A DNA stretch of 64,000 bases from Candidatus Polarisedimenticolia bacterium (GTDB taxonomy: Bacteria; Acidobacteriota; Polarisedimenticolia; Gp22-AA2; AA152). The notes under the pieces are model-generated. The model had not been told where the DNA came from and made no database searches. It saw nothing but the letters and a program-made list of their open reading frames with translations. The DNA lies in contig DASYRE010000016.1 of NCBI GenBank assembly GCA_036004685.1, positions 48,330 to 112,329 on the forward strand, in the 5' to 3' direction. A program made the translations under genes and the position numbers. Of the stretch, positions 1 to 7,757 are shown piece by piece. How positions within the stretch are numbered: the first letter of the stretch is position 1; each line of letters begins with the position of its first letter.

Positions 1-3000
1 AGCCGCTTGCCGGGGGGCGAGGCGGTGATCTCGATCCCGCACTCGAGCACGTCCTCGTCTTCCATGAGCCTCAGCTCCGCCTTGCCTCCCCCGAAGAGCG
101 TGTGGAAGGTTTGATTGAAGCCTTCCTGGATCCTCTCGAAGGCCTCCAGGAATTTTTCGCGCGAAGTCCGGTTGATCTTGCGGATCGTGTCGTGGAGCGA
201 TTCGATGGAATCCTCCAGGTCTTTCTTCTGCTTCGCGAGGAACGCGTGACGTTCCTCCATCTCGCGGAACTGCTCGAGCGCCGCGAGGTTCACCGCGCCG
301 AGGGTCTCGAGGCGGGCCTTGAGCTCCGCCACCTCCTGCTCGAGCTGCGCCGAGGAGATCTCCTGCTCCGGAAGGGGGAGGCCGCGGACGCCTCCCAGGG
401 TCATGGCCAGCTCCTCCAGGCAGCTCGACTCCAGGTGCTTGAGCTCGACCGCGATCCGGGCCGCGGCGACGTCCGCCTCGGAAATCTTCGTCTTCACCTC
501 GCCCACCAGGGACCGATCGATCTTCTCCGTCTGCTCCGCCTCGAGAAGCCCGCTCCGGACGGCGGCGAGATCCTTCTCGCGGCCTTCCAGCCGCGCCGCC
601 GCCTCCGTGCGCGCGGCCTGACCGCCGCGCAAGCTCTCCTCCAGGCCGGCGGCGGCCGATTCGAGATTCCCCACCTGCTCCGAAGCCGCCTGTCCCTCCC
701 CCTCGGCCCGGCGCATGCGCTCCTCTTCCTCCGCGACCTCCCGCTCCGCGGCAGCGATCTCCTCGTCACCGGCGCGGATCTTCTCCCGCTCCACCGCGAC
801 CCGGGAGCGGAAGGAGGCCAGCAGATCGCCGCCGGCCGCCGTCGCCGCGCGCGCCTCAACGACCCGGCGCGCCGCCTCGGCGATTTGCGTCTCGAGATCG
901 GCGCGCTGGCCCTCCGCTTCCGACAAGGTGGCCGTGACCCGCTGCCGCTCGGAGAGGAGGTCCCCGGTTTCAGTCTCCAGGCGCTGTCTCTCCGCCGCGG
1001 CCAGATCGAGGGTCCTCCGCACTCGCGCCGCCTCTTCCTGCCGCTGATCCAGTCGGAGCGCCGCCTCCATCTTCTCCCGCTCCTTGTCGCGGATCTTCTC
1101 CTCCAGCGCCGCGATGCGATCCAGGATCGCCTTGCGGGCGGCGGCGCGCTCCTCCTGCTCGGATTCCAGCCGATCGCGCTCCTTTCTCGCCGCCTCCATC
1201 AGCCGGCCCTGCTCCTCCCGAGAGCGGCGCCGCAGGAGGATGCCCTCCTGCTCCGACTCGGGCGCTCCGCCCTGGATGAGCCCTCCGGCCTGGAGAAGAT
1301 CCCCTTCGCGGGTGACGAAAGTCCATTCCGGATGCCGCGTGGCGAGATCGAGCGCGGACTCCAGATCGGAGACGAGCACCGTCTTCTGCAGGAGAGCCCG
1401 CAACGATCGCTCCAGGCCCCCCGAGCGGATTTTCTCCAGCAGGCGTCCGGCGCAGCGCGGATGGGAGGCCAGCTCCGCGGGCAGATCCGCCGGCTCCCGG
1501 GAACCTTCCCCGATCGGCAGGAAGGCGCACCGCCCGCCGCTCCCCTCGCGCAGGAACTCGACCGCGCGCAGCGCTTCCGCGGGCGCCTCCACCACCACCG
1601 CCCGCAGGACTTCCTTGAGCGCCGCTTCTGCCGCCGCCGTCCAGGCGGGGTCCACGTCCAGAGCGTCGGACACGCGGCCCTGAATCCGCAGCCTCCCTTC
1701 CCGCGCCCCGGTCAGGACGGCGGCGATCCCTCGCCCGCTTCCCGCCGAGCCGCCGGGGTCTTCCTCCAAGGCGCGGCGCCGCTCCTCGATCTGGGCCGTG
1801 GTTGCCGCGAGATCCTCGCGGCGGGCGGCGATCCCCGCCAGCGACTTGTCCTCCTGGGCGAGCGCCTCCTCGGCCCCTTCCCGCGCGCCCCGCAGCCTCT
1901 CCGCTTCCGAGCCGAGGGCCGCCCCGAGAACCGCGGCTTCGTCCAGCTCCACCCGGCGCTTCTCGAGATCCTCGCGGGCCGATTCGATTTCCTGCAGCAG
2001 GGTCCGCGATCGCTCCGTGTGGCTGCGCACCGCCTGCTCGAGCCGGTCGGCAAGACCGCGCGCCTCGGCCAGGCGGTCGAGCGCCGTCAGAAGCGCGGCG
2101 CGGCATTCCTCCGACGCGCGCTCGGCGTTCCCGAGGCTATCCACCCGCCGGCGCTGCTCCTCCTCCTTACCGTTGAGCTCGGCTTCCAGCGCCCGTGCGG
2201 CGTTCCGGCTCTCTTCGATCGCCGCGCGGCGCTCCCGCAGCCGCGCCGCCCGGTCCGCCAGCTTCCCGCGGATGCCTTCGACCTCGCCCGCCCAGCGCGC
2301 AATCGCCCGCCGCGCCTCCTCCCGCTGCTCGCCCGCCTGCTGCAGCAGGAGGCGGTTTCGATCCATCTCCCGATCGAGATCGTTCAGCCGATCCCGGCCG
2401 GCGCGCGCTTCGAGCTCGGTTTCCTCGAAGCGGCGGCGCAGAGATTCGACTTGAGATTCCGAGCGCGACAGGCGGGCCGAGGCCTCCGCCTCGCGATCGG
2501 CAAGCTCCCGGCGCGCGGCCGCCCCGCGGCCTTCCTCGAGATCCAGATCGTTCAGTCGCGTGCGCAGCAGCACGCCGCGGCGCGATCGGATCGCGTCCTG
2601 CAGGCGCTGGTAGCGGCGGGCGCGGGCTACCTGCCGGCGCAGCGAGCCCGCCTGCTTCTGGACCTCGGAGAGAATGTCGTGGATCCGCAGCAGATTCGCC
2701 TGGGTGGCCTCGAGCTTTCCCAAGGCCACCCGCCGCTTGGCCTTGTACCCGAGGATCCCCGCCGCCTCTTCGAAGAGGCCCCGCCGGTCCTTCGGCTTCG
2801 AGGCGAGGATCAGATCCACCTTCCCCTGCTCGATCACCGAATAGAGGCGCGAGCCCACGTTCGAGCGGGAGAGGGTCTCCTGGATGTCCTTGAGGCGGCA
2901 GCGCGAGCCGTTGAGGAGGTACTCGCTCTCCCCGCTGCGATACAGACGCCGCGAGACGAGAAACTCCTCGGGTTTCTCGGGACCGCCATTCGGTCCCAGG

Positions 3001-3254
3001 AAGCGCAGCGTCACTTCCGCCATCCCCAGCGGCTTGCGGGCTTCGCTCCCGTTGAAGATCACGTCGGCCATCCGCTCCGCCCGCAGCGACTTCGGGCTCT
3101 GATCCCCGAGAACCCAGGAAATCGCGTCGCCGATGTTGCTTTTCCCGCATCCATTCGGCCCCACGACCGCCGTGATGCCGTGCCGGAACTCGAACTGAGT
3201 CCGGCCATAAAACGATTTGAATCCATGCACTTCCATTCGGTCGAGAGTGAACAT
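1..3254 (-). CDS. smc: Chromosome segregation protein SMC (C-terminal end cut by window edge)
   Basis: SMC ATPase that folds and segregates chromosomes as a dimer with ScpA/ScpB. The frame is open from the ATG at 3254 to the window edge, about 1,084 codons. Residues near 33-40 read GPNGCGKSN (Walker A), followed by the usual N-terminal head features ending in AGILGYK. A long Glu/Arg/Ala-rich coiled coil with a hinge-sized middle follows. The last visible residues, GIEITASPPGKR, are the segment just before the C-terminal LSGGE signature, so Walker B lies outside the window. A promoter at 3312-3340 supports the start. Large open frames on the opposite strand here are shadows of this GC-rich gene. 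Confidence 0.95.
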   Translation of the reverse strand, partial: MFTLDRMEVHGFKSFYGRTQFEFRHGITAVVGPNGCGKSNIGDAISWVLGDQSPKSLRAERMADVIFNGSEARKPLGMAEVTLRFLGPNGGPEKPEEFLVSRRLYRSGESEYLLNGSRCRLKDIQETLSRSNVGSRLYSVIEQGKVDLILASKPKDRRGLFEEAAGILGYKAKRRVALGKLEATQANLLRIHDILSEVQKQAGSLRRQVARARRYQRLQDAIRSRRGVLLRTRLNDLDLEEGRGAAARRELADREAEASARLSRSESQVESLRRRFEETELEARAGRDRLNDLDREMDRNRLLLQQAGEQREEARRAIARWAGEVEGIRGKLADRAARLRERRAAIEESRNAARALEAELNGKEEEQRRRVDSLGNAERASEECRAALLTALDRLAEARGLADRLEQAVRSHTERSRTLLQEIESAREDLEKRRVELDEAAVLGAALGSEAERLRGAREGAEEALAQEDKSLAGIAARREDLAATTAQIEERRRALEEDPGGSAGSGRGIAAVLTGAREGRLRIQGRVSDALDVDPAWTAAAEAALKEVLRAVVVEAPAEALRAVEFLREGSGGRCAFLPIGEGSREPADLPAELASHPRCAGRLLEKIRSGGLERSLRALLQKTVLVSDLESALDLATRHPEWTFVTREGDLLQAGGLIQGGAPESEQEGILLRRRSREEQGRLMEAARKERDRLESEQEERAAARKAILDRIAALEEKIRDKEREKMEAALRLDQRQEEAARVRRTLDLAAAERQRLETETGDLLSERQRVTATLSEAEGQRADLETQIAEAARRVVEARAATAAGGDLLASFRSRVAVEREKIRAGDEEIAAAEREVAEEEERMRRAEGEGQAASEQVGNLESAAAGLEESLRGGQAARTEAAARLEGREKDLAAVRSGLLEAEQTEKIDRSLVGEVKTKISEADVAAARIAVELKHLESSCLEELAMTLGGVRGLPLPEQEISSAQLEQEVAELKARLETLGAVNLAALEQFREMEERHAFLAKQKKDLEDSIESLHDTIRKINRTSREKFLEAFERIQEGFNQTFHTLFGGGKAELRLMEDEDVLECGIEITASPPGKR

Positions 3255-3311
3255 CGGCTCCCCGGGGAGATGGCGGCTTCGGAGCGGGGCATCCGCTCGT
3301 GGTCGGGGCGG

Positions 3312-3340
3312 ATTCTAACGGAAAGAGCAAGGGGTGTAAA
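3312..3340 (-). promoter_or_regulatory. Sigma70-type promoter of smc
   Basis: On the minus strand a -35 TTTACA (3335-3340) and a -10 TAGAAT (3312-3317) are separated by 17 bp. Transcription would start near 3305, giving a leader of about 50 nt before the smc ATG. Confidence 0.65.
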
Positions 3341-3424
3341 GATCGAAGCGCAGGATCTGGTGGGGGAATCGGTCCGCTTCCCTATTCGTGGTGGGGAAGC
3401 CTGCCCCGCGCCGGGGGCGCTTCG

Positions 3425-3457
3425 GGAAGGCCCTGCCGCTCCGCCCAGGGCCGTTCC
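3425..3457. repeat. Imperfect inverted repeat between ispB-like gene and smc
   Basis: Arms GGAAGGCCCTG (3425-3435) and CAGGGCCGTTCC (3446-3457) can form a hairpin with one bulged base and a 10-nt loop. It lies in the spacer downstream of the prenyl synthase gene. There is no U-tract, so it could be a weak or Rho-assisted terminator, or have no function. Confidence 0.35.
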
Positions 3458-3511
3458 GAGCGAATTCCCTGGGTTGGCGCGAGCTTCTTAATTCGGAGGT
3501 GAAGGATCGCT

Positions 3512-4519
3512 TCAGCGATCGCGGGACAGGATTAAGTCGGGCAAGCATTCCAAGGCGCGGCGGGCCAGGGAGTCGGGGAAGCCGGTCAGCTCCCGGCGGG
3601 CCCGCTCCCCATAGAGCCGCGCGATCTCACGGGTCCTTTCGAGGGTTCCGTTTTCGCGCACCAGCGCGACGATCTCGGCGCTGCCGACGCGCGAGAAATC
3701 GCGGTCCTCCAGGACCGCCCGGACCTTGGAGAGGTGCGCGGCGTCCCCCCGCTCGAGAAGGTAGATGAGCGGCAGGGTGAGCTTCCCCTCCCGCAGATCG
3801 GACGCGACCGGCTTGCCGAGCGTCTTCTCGTCGGCGGTGAAGTCGAGCATGTCGTCGACGATCTGAAACGACATCCCGAGGTTCATGCCGTAGTTGCGCA
3901 GCGCTTCCTCACGCTCCGGGCCCGCGCCCGCCAGCACGCCGGCCACGTGGCCGCATCCCGAAAAAAGGTAGGCGGTTTTCCGGCGCACGATTTCGAGCTG
4001 CTCCTCGGCGGTGACGTGCAGGTCGCCCACCCGGCGTGACTGAATCAGCTCCCCCTCGATCATGCGCAGGGTGATGTCGGCGAGGATCTTGATGATCCGC
4101 AGATCGTCGGCGGTGAGGGCCATCGACATCGATTTAATGTAGAGATAGTCGCCGAGCAGGACGGTGAGGCTGTTTCCCCACGTGGCGTTCAGCGAGGACC
4201 GGCCGCGGCGGAGCGAGGCTCCGTCGATCACGTCGTCGTGGACCAGCGTGGCGGTGTGGATGAACTCGAAGACGGAGGCGAGAAGGACGTCGCGCTCGCC
4301 GCGATAGCCGGCCGCCTGCGCCGAGAGGAGCAGAAGAAGCGGGCGGATGCGCTTGCCCCCGCCATTCGCCAGGTACGAGCCGAGCTCGTCGATGACGCCG
4401 ATGTCGGAGCGGAGGTTGCGGCCGACCTCTTCCTCCACCGCCTTGAGCTTCTCCCCGACGAGCCCCAGGATGTCGGAAAGGACGAGCGCGCCCGCGGCGG
4501 GCCGTGCCAAGTCGGTCAC
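3512..4519 (-). CDS. ispB: Long-chain polyprenyl diphosphate synthase (octaprenyl/IspB type)
   Basis: Trans-prenyl chain elongation enzyme that condenses IPP onto an allylic diphosphate for the quinone side chain. It is 335 aa, a normal length. The substrate-binding GGGKRIRP region is near residues 53-60. The first Asp-rich motif DDVID is at 95-99 and the second, DDMLD, at 222-226. The residues just before the first motif are small (HTATLVH), which in this family goes with long products; the exact chain length is not readable. The gene starts 31 bp after the end of the exported protein gene upstream on the same strand, so the two may be cotranscribed. Confidence 0.92.
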   Translation of the reverse strand: MTDLARPAAGALVLSDILGLVGEKLKAVEEEVGRNLRSDIGVIDELGSYLANGGGKRIRPLLLLLSAQAAGYRGERDVLLASVFEFIHTATLVHDDVIDGASLRRGRSSLNATWGNSLTVLLGDYLYIKSMSMALTADDLRIIKILADITLRMIEGELIQSRRVGDLHVTAEEQLEIVRRKTAYLFSGCGHVAGVLAGAGPEREEALRNYGMNLGMSFQIVDDMLDFTADEKTLGKPVASDLREGKLTLPLIYLLERGDAAHLSKVRAVLEDRDFSRVGSAEIVALVRENGTLERTREIARLYGERARRELTGFPDSLARRALECLPDLILSRDR

Positions 4520-4550
4520 CGGTGCTCCCTCATGAAGCGGTTCTCCGCTC

Positions 4551-5210
4551 TCAGCTCGCGCGCCCCGGGGGGAGAACGGGATCGTAACGACGCACCTTCA
4601 GGAGCTCGTCGGAGAGAAACTGGTAGCAGATTCCCTTGGCGTAATACCACCAGTTCTCGCGTCCCGGCAAATCCGAGAACGTCTCCCGGCGCTCCGGCAG
4701 TCCCAGCGAGCGCAGGATCCGGCCGCGGTTCGACTGCGCTCCGAACTCGTGGAGGAGCTCCTCCACCTGCCTCCAGTCGGGGTGATCGGGCACCACCTTG
4801 TCGACGACGAGCTCGGTCTTCGTCTTGATCGGCCGGGTGATGTCGACGTCTCCCGGGACGGCGTAACGGACTGGGTCGAATGTCTTGGGATCATAGAAGC
4901 GAAGGTAGAAGTAGTCCGATTTGCGATCCGGAAGGACTCTCAGCTCGAAGCGGCCCGACGCGTCGGTCTGGGCCCGGGCCTCCTCGATCTGCTTGGAGCC
5001 GGTGCTGAAGTGGAGCAGGCTGAGCGTCGTCTTCGTTTTGATCAGCCGGACGGGGTAGCCGGCGAGCGGCGCGCCCGCCTGGTCCTTGACCTCGCCGCGA
5101 ATCACCACTTCGGCGGGAGCCTCCACGGCCTCCGCCCGTCCGGCGAGAAGGCACGCGGCGCACAGGACGGCCGCGATCCGGAACGCCTTGACGGCCGCCT
5201 GGAAGCCCAT
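4551..5210 (-). CDS. Exported protein with carboxypeptidase regulatory-like domain
   Basis: About 219 aa starting MGFQAAVK, with a signal peptide ending around GRAEA. An open frame reaches back to 5270, but the signal peptide sets the start at 5210 and this avoids overlap with yajQ. The mature N-terminus (VVIRGEVKDQAGAPLAGYPVR) resembles the beta-sandwich domain often called carboxypeptidase regulatory-like, found in many surface and periplasmic proteins. The C-terminal half, including a WWYYAKGIC segment, is not recognised. No catalytic motif is visible, so the function is unknown. Tandem position suggests cotranscription with the prenyl synthase downstream. Confidence 0.75.
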   Translation of the reverse strand: MGFQAAVKAFRIAAVLCAACLLAGRAEAVEAPAEVVIRGEVKDQAGAPLAGYPVRLIKTKTTLSLLHFSTGSKQIEEARAQTDASGRFELRVLPDRKSDYFYLRFYDPKTFDPVRYAVPGDVDITRPIKTKTELVVDKVVPDHPDWRQVEELLHEFGAQSNRGRILRSLGLPERRETFSDLPGRENWWYYAKGICYQFLSDELLKVRRYDPVLPPGRAS

Positions 5211-5223
5211 CCTGCCTCCTTGT

Positions 5224-5715
5224 CTAGCGATAGTTCTCGAACTGCATGTCGATCGCCAGCGAGCTGCCACGCAAGACCTGCATGATTCCCTGAAGGTCGT
5301 CCTTGCTCTTGCCGCGGACCCGGACCAGATCGCCCTGGATGGCCGCCTGCACCTTGCGGCCCGTGTTCTTGATGATCTTGACGATTTCCTTCGCCTGCTC
5401 GGTCGGGATCCCCTGCTGGAGCGCGATCTTCTGCCGCAAGGCGCCGCCGGCCGCCTCCTCGGGCTTGGAGAAGGTCAGCCCCTTCAAGGAGACTTTGCGC
5501 GCCGCCAAGCGCTGGCTGAGCATGTCCATGATGCTCTTCCGCTTGTACTCGTCGTCCGCGAGAAGCAGGATCTCGTGGCTCTCCCGGCGGACGTCGCTCT
5601 TGCTTCCCTTGAAATCGTAACGCGTGCGGATTTCCTTCATGACCTGCTGGATGGCGTTGTCCACCTCCTGCAAGTCGATCTTGCATACGATGTCGAAGGA
5701 GCTCTCCTGCGCCAT
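5224..5715 (-). CDS. yajQ: YajQ family nucleotide (c-di-GMP)-binding protein
   Basis: 163 aa, the usual length for YajQ. The start MAQESSFDIV was chosen because it is where family similarity begins; the frame extends 15 codons further upstream without likeness. It keeps the hallmark YDFKGS near residue 33 and the C-terminal KSKDDLQ segment. Members have two ferredoxin-like domains and some bind cyclic di-GMP and act as effectors. That is relevant here because two HD-GYP proteins are encoded about 31 kb away. Binding by this particular protein is inferred. Confidence 0.92.
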   Translation of the reverse strand: MAQESSFDIVCKIDLQEVDNAIQQVMKEIRTRYDFKGSKSDVRRESHEILLLADDEYKRKSIMDMLSQRLAARKVSLKGLTFSKPEEAAGGALRQKIALQQGIPTEQAKEIVKIIKNTGRKVQAAIQGDLVRVRGKSKDDLQGIMQVLRGSSLAIDMQFENYR

Positions 5716-5750
5716 ATCCGATTGATTCTCCGGGTGAAATCGAGGCGCGG

Positions 5751-5780
5751 ATTGTAGCACCGGCCTCTCGGACAGATCAA
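5751..5780 (-). promoter_or_regulatory. Promoter of yajQ
   Basis: Minus-strand -35 TTGATC (5775-5780) and -10 TACAAT (5751-5756) with an 18-bp spacer. The -35 box overlaps the last codons of lolA, which is transcribed in the same direction. Confidence 0.6.
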
Positions 5781-6469
5781 GGCGACGGGAAACCGGGGAT
5801 GGCCTCGTCGCCCATCGTCTGGATGTCGACGCCGCGCGGAATCTTGTAGGTGAAGAGGCGATCGGACAGGTTCCGGACCGGCTGGACGTTCTCGAAGCGG
5901 TACTCCATCCGGTTGCCGAGAGGGTCCACGAGCTTGATCGAGCGGATCACTCCCGTCGCCTCCTCGACTTCGAGCGCCACCGAGTCGTACGGAAAGTCGG
6001 CGGCCTTCGGGGAGAGCTTGAGGAGCCATGCGCCGGGACGGACCGGCGAAGGCTCTCCCTCGATCCGGAAGTCGGCGGCGATCGGGCTGTTCCCGAGGAG
6101 GAGCCGCGTCGTCACCGCCCCCGCCTCGAGATCGCCCATTTTCCCGACCACGACCTGCCGGTCCTCCGGCAGGTACAGATAGGCGTGGCGGCCGTCCAGA
6201 ACGGCGATCTTGCCGGCCGGCTTGCGGTATTCCCAGCGCATCCTTCCGGGAGGCTTGAGCCAGACGGTTCCCGATTCCTGCTGAGGCCGGCCCAAGGCCT
6301 TGGCGTCGAGCGTCTGCACGAACTGCGCCGTGATCCCGGGCGTGTCGCGATAAAACGACTGCATGCGCGCCAGCACCCTCAGAGCCCCCGCCTCGTCGGC
6401 GCGGAGTCCGGCCGCCGCCGTCGCGGCGAGCAGCAGGACTCCAATTCGGCCGGTAGCACGACCCGTCAT
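5777..6469 (-). CDS. lolA: Outer-membrane lipoprotein carrier protein LolA
   Basis: Periplasmic chaperone that takes lipoproteins from LolCDE to the outer membrane. It is 230 aa with a short signal peptide (hydrophobic stretch around residues 9-21). The LolA fold signature is visible: ITAQFVQT near residue 45, then GTVWLKPPGRMRWEY, then KIAVLDGRHAYLYLPEDRQV. The C-terminus repeats the strand pattern with IRSIKLVDPLGNRMEYRF. It diverges from the TPR lipoprotein gene at 6555, and both starts sit 6 nt after a -10-like box. Several lipoproteins encoded nearby are plausible cargo. Confidence 0.9.
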   Translation of the reverse strand: MTGRATGRIGVLLLAATAAAGLRADEAGALRVLARMQSFYRDTPGITAQFVQTLDAKALGRPQQESGTVWLKPPGRMRWEYRKPAGKIAVLDGRHAYLYLPEDRQVVVGKMGDLEAGAVTTRLLLGNSPIAADFRIEGEPSPVRPGAWLLKLSPKAADFPYDSVALEVEEATGVIRSIKLVDPLGNRMEYRFENVQPVRNLSDRLFTYKIPRGVDIQTMGDEAIPGFPSP

Positions 6470-6475
6470 CCCATT

Positions 6476-6481
6476 ATTCTA
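6476..6481 (-). promoter_or_regulatory. -10 box of a leaderless lolA promoter
   Basis: TAGAAT on the minus strand is followed by exactly 6 nt (aatggg) and the lolA ATG. A transcript from this box would begin at or next to the A of the start codon. No good -35 is visible. Confidence 0.5.
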
Positions 6482-6542
6482 GCACCCGATGGAGGCTCGC
6501 CCCCTTTCCGGGACCGGTTGGAGCGCCGCCCCGCGAGTGCTC

Positions 6543-6548
6543 TATAAT
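6543..6548 (+). promoter_or_regulatory. -10 box of a leaderless TPR-lipoprotein promoter
   Basis: TATAAT is followed by 6 nt (cgccgc) and the ATG at 6555, so the mRNA would start at the initiation codon. A weak TTGGAG lies 19 bp upstream. No Shine-Dalgarno sequence is seen. Confidence 0.55.
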
Positions 6549-6554
6549 CGCCGC

Positions 6555-7757
6555 ATGGTGCCTTGCCATCCAGGCTTCTTCCGGCGTCCGGCTCTCGCCG
6601 TCTTCCTTCTCCTCCTGCCGTGGCTCGCGGCGTGCGGCAGGGGCGCGGGCTCCCCGCCCTCCCCCTCTTCGACGGCGGCGCCCGGCGGACCATCGGTCCG
6701 GGCGCAGGCCGAAAACCTGCTGCGACGCGGCGATCCGCGCGGCGCGATGGAGCTCTTGTCGCGGTATTCCGACCCTAAGGATCCGGACATCGCGTTTCTG
6801 CTCGGCGAGGCGGCACTGCGCAGCGGGCGCTACGCCCGGGCCGAGAAGGCCTTTCGAAGAGTTCTCGCCTCCCGGCCGGACGACCTCCCCGCGTCGATGC
6901 GCCTGGCCCGCATCGCGTTTCTCGAGGCCCGCTACGGCCCGGCCAGGGAGCAGCTCGACTGGATTCTGGCGCGCTCACCCGATCACGCCGAGGCCCGCGC
7001 CCTCCGCAGCCGGATCCGGCTCCGTACGGGCGACCTGAACGGCGCGGCCGCCGACGCGCGGCGCTGGTCGCAGCTCGCTCCCGACGCCGCCGAGCCGCTG
7101 CGAATTCTCGGGGCGGTCCAGCGCAAGCGCGGCGACCCGTCGGGCGCCGTGGAGGTTCTGAAGCGCGCCGTCGCCCTCGATCCCGCCGATCTGCCGTCCC
7201 GTCAGGAGCTGGCCAAGGCCTACTCCGAAGCCGGGCAGCCGGCCCTCGCCGAGGAGACCTCGCGCGAGGTCGCCCGCCTGGAGCGCCGCGAGCGCGAAGT
7301 TTCCCGCCGGCGCCTGGAAGCCAGCTACCATCGCGTGGCGGCGATTCAGGCTCTCGATCGCGGCAATCCGTCCCAGGCCCTGAAAAGCTATCAGGACGCG
7401 CTGTCGCACGATCCCGAGAACGTGGACCTCCTTCTCGAGGCGGGGGAGACGGCGCTCAAGGCGGGAATCCCCGCGGTCGCCGAGGAGTACCTCGATCGAG
7501 CCGTCAAGCTGGAGCCGTACCGGCCGGCGGTGCGTCGCGCCCGCGGCGAGGTGCTGCTCGAGCTCGGCAAGGCGGAGGCCTCCCTCGCCGACTTGTTGGA
7601 GGCGGCCCGCCTCGATCCGGGCGATCCCGCCGTTCATCGCTCCCTGGCGAAAACCTATGGCGTGCTCAACCGCCCCGAGGCCGAAGAGGAAGCGGCCCTG
7701 GCCGCGGATCTTGAGAAGGGCGCGGGCGTGCCGCCCCTTGCCGGGCCGACGCCTTGA
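6555..7757 (+). CDS. TPR-repeat lipoprotein
   Basis: 400 aa with a lipoprotein signal ending in the lipobox LAAC near residue 26. The frame opens 22 codons further upstream, but the ATG at 6555 gives the correct signal peptide and lies 6 nt after TATAAT. The mature part is a run of about eight to nine tetratricopeptide repeats, for example the pattern PEDVL-like A-x-GR-YARAEKAFRRVL around residues 90-110 and DPADLPSRQELAKAY around 210. TPR arrays are protein-interaction scaffolds. Its stop codon overlaps the start of the CRTAC1-like gene, so the two are translationally coupled and probably work together. Confidence 0.85.
   Translation: MVPCHPGFFRRPALAVFLLLLPWLAACGRGAGSPPSPSSTAAPGGPSVRAQAENLLRRGDPRGAMELLSRYSDPKDPDIAFLLGEAALRSGRYARAEKAFRRVLASRPDDLPASMRLARIAFLEARYGPAREQLDWILARSPDHAEARALRSRIRLRTGDLNGAAADARRWSQLAPDAAEPLRILGAVQRKRGDPSGAVEVLKRAVALDPADLPSRQELAKAYSEAGQPALAEETSREVARLERREREVSRRRLEASYHRVAAIQALDRGNPSQALKSYQDALSHDPENVDLLLEAGETALKAGIPAVAEEYLDRAVKLEPYRPAVRRARGEVLLELGKAEASLADLLEAARLDPGDPAVHRSLAKTYGVLNRPEAEEEAALAADLEKGAGVPPLAGPTP

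Noticed and set aside
102..3491. Very long plus-strand reading frame
   Set aside because: It is the reverse-strand shadow of smc. Its translation is Leu/Arg/Glu-rich without motifs, while the minus strand has the SMC Walker A and a promoter.
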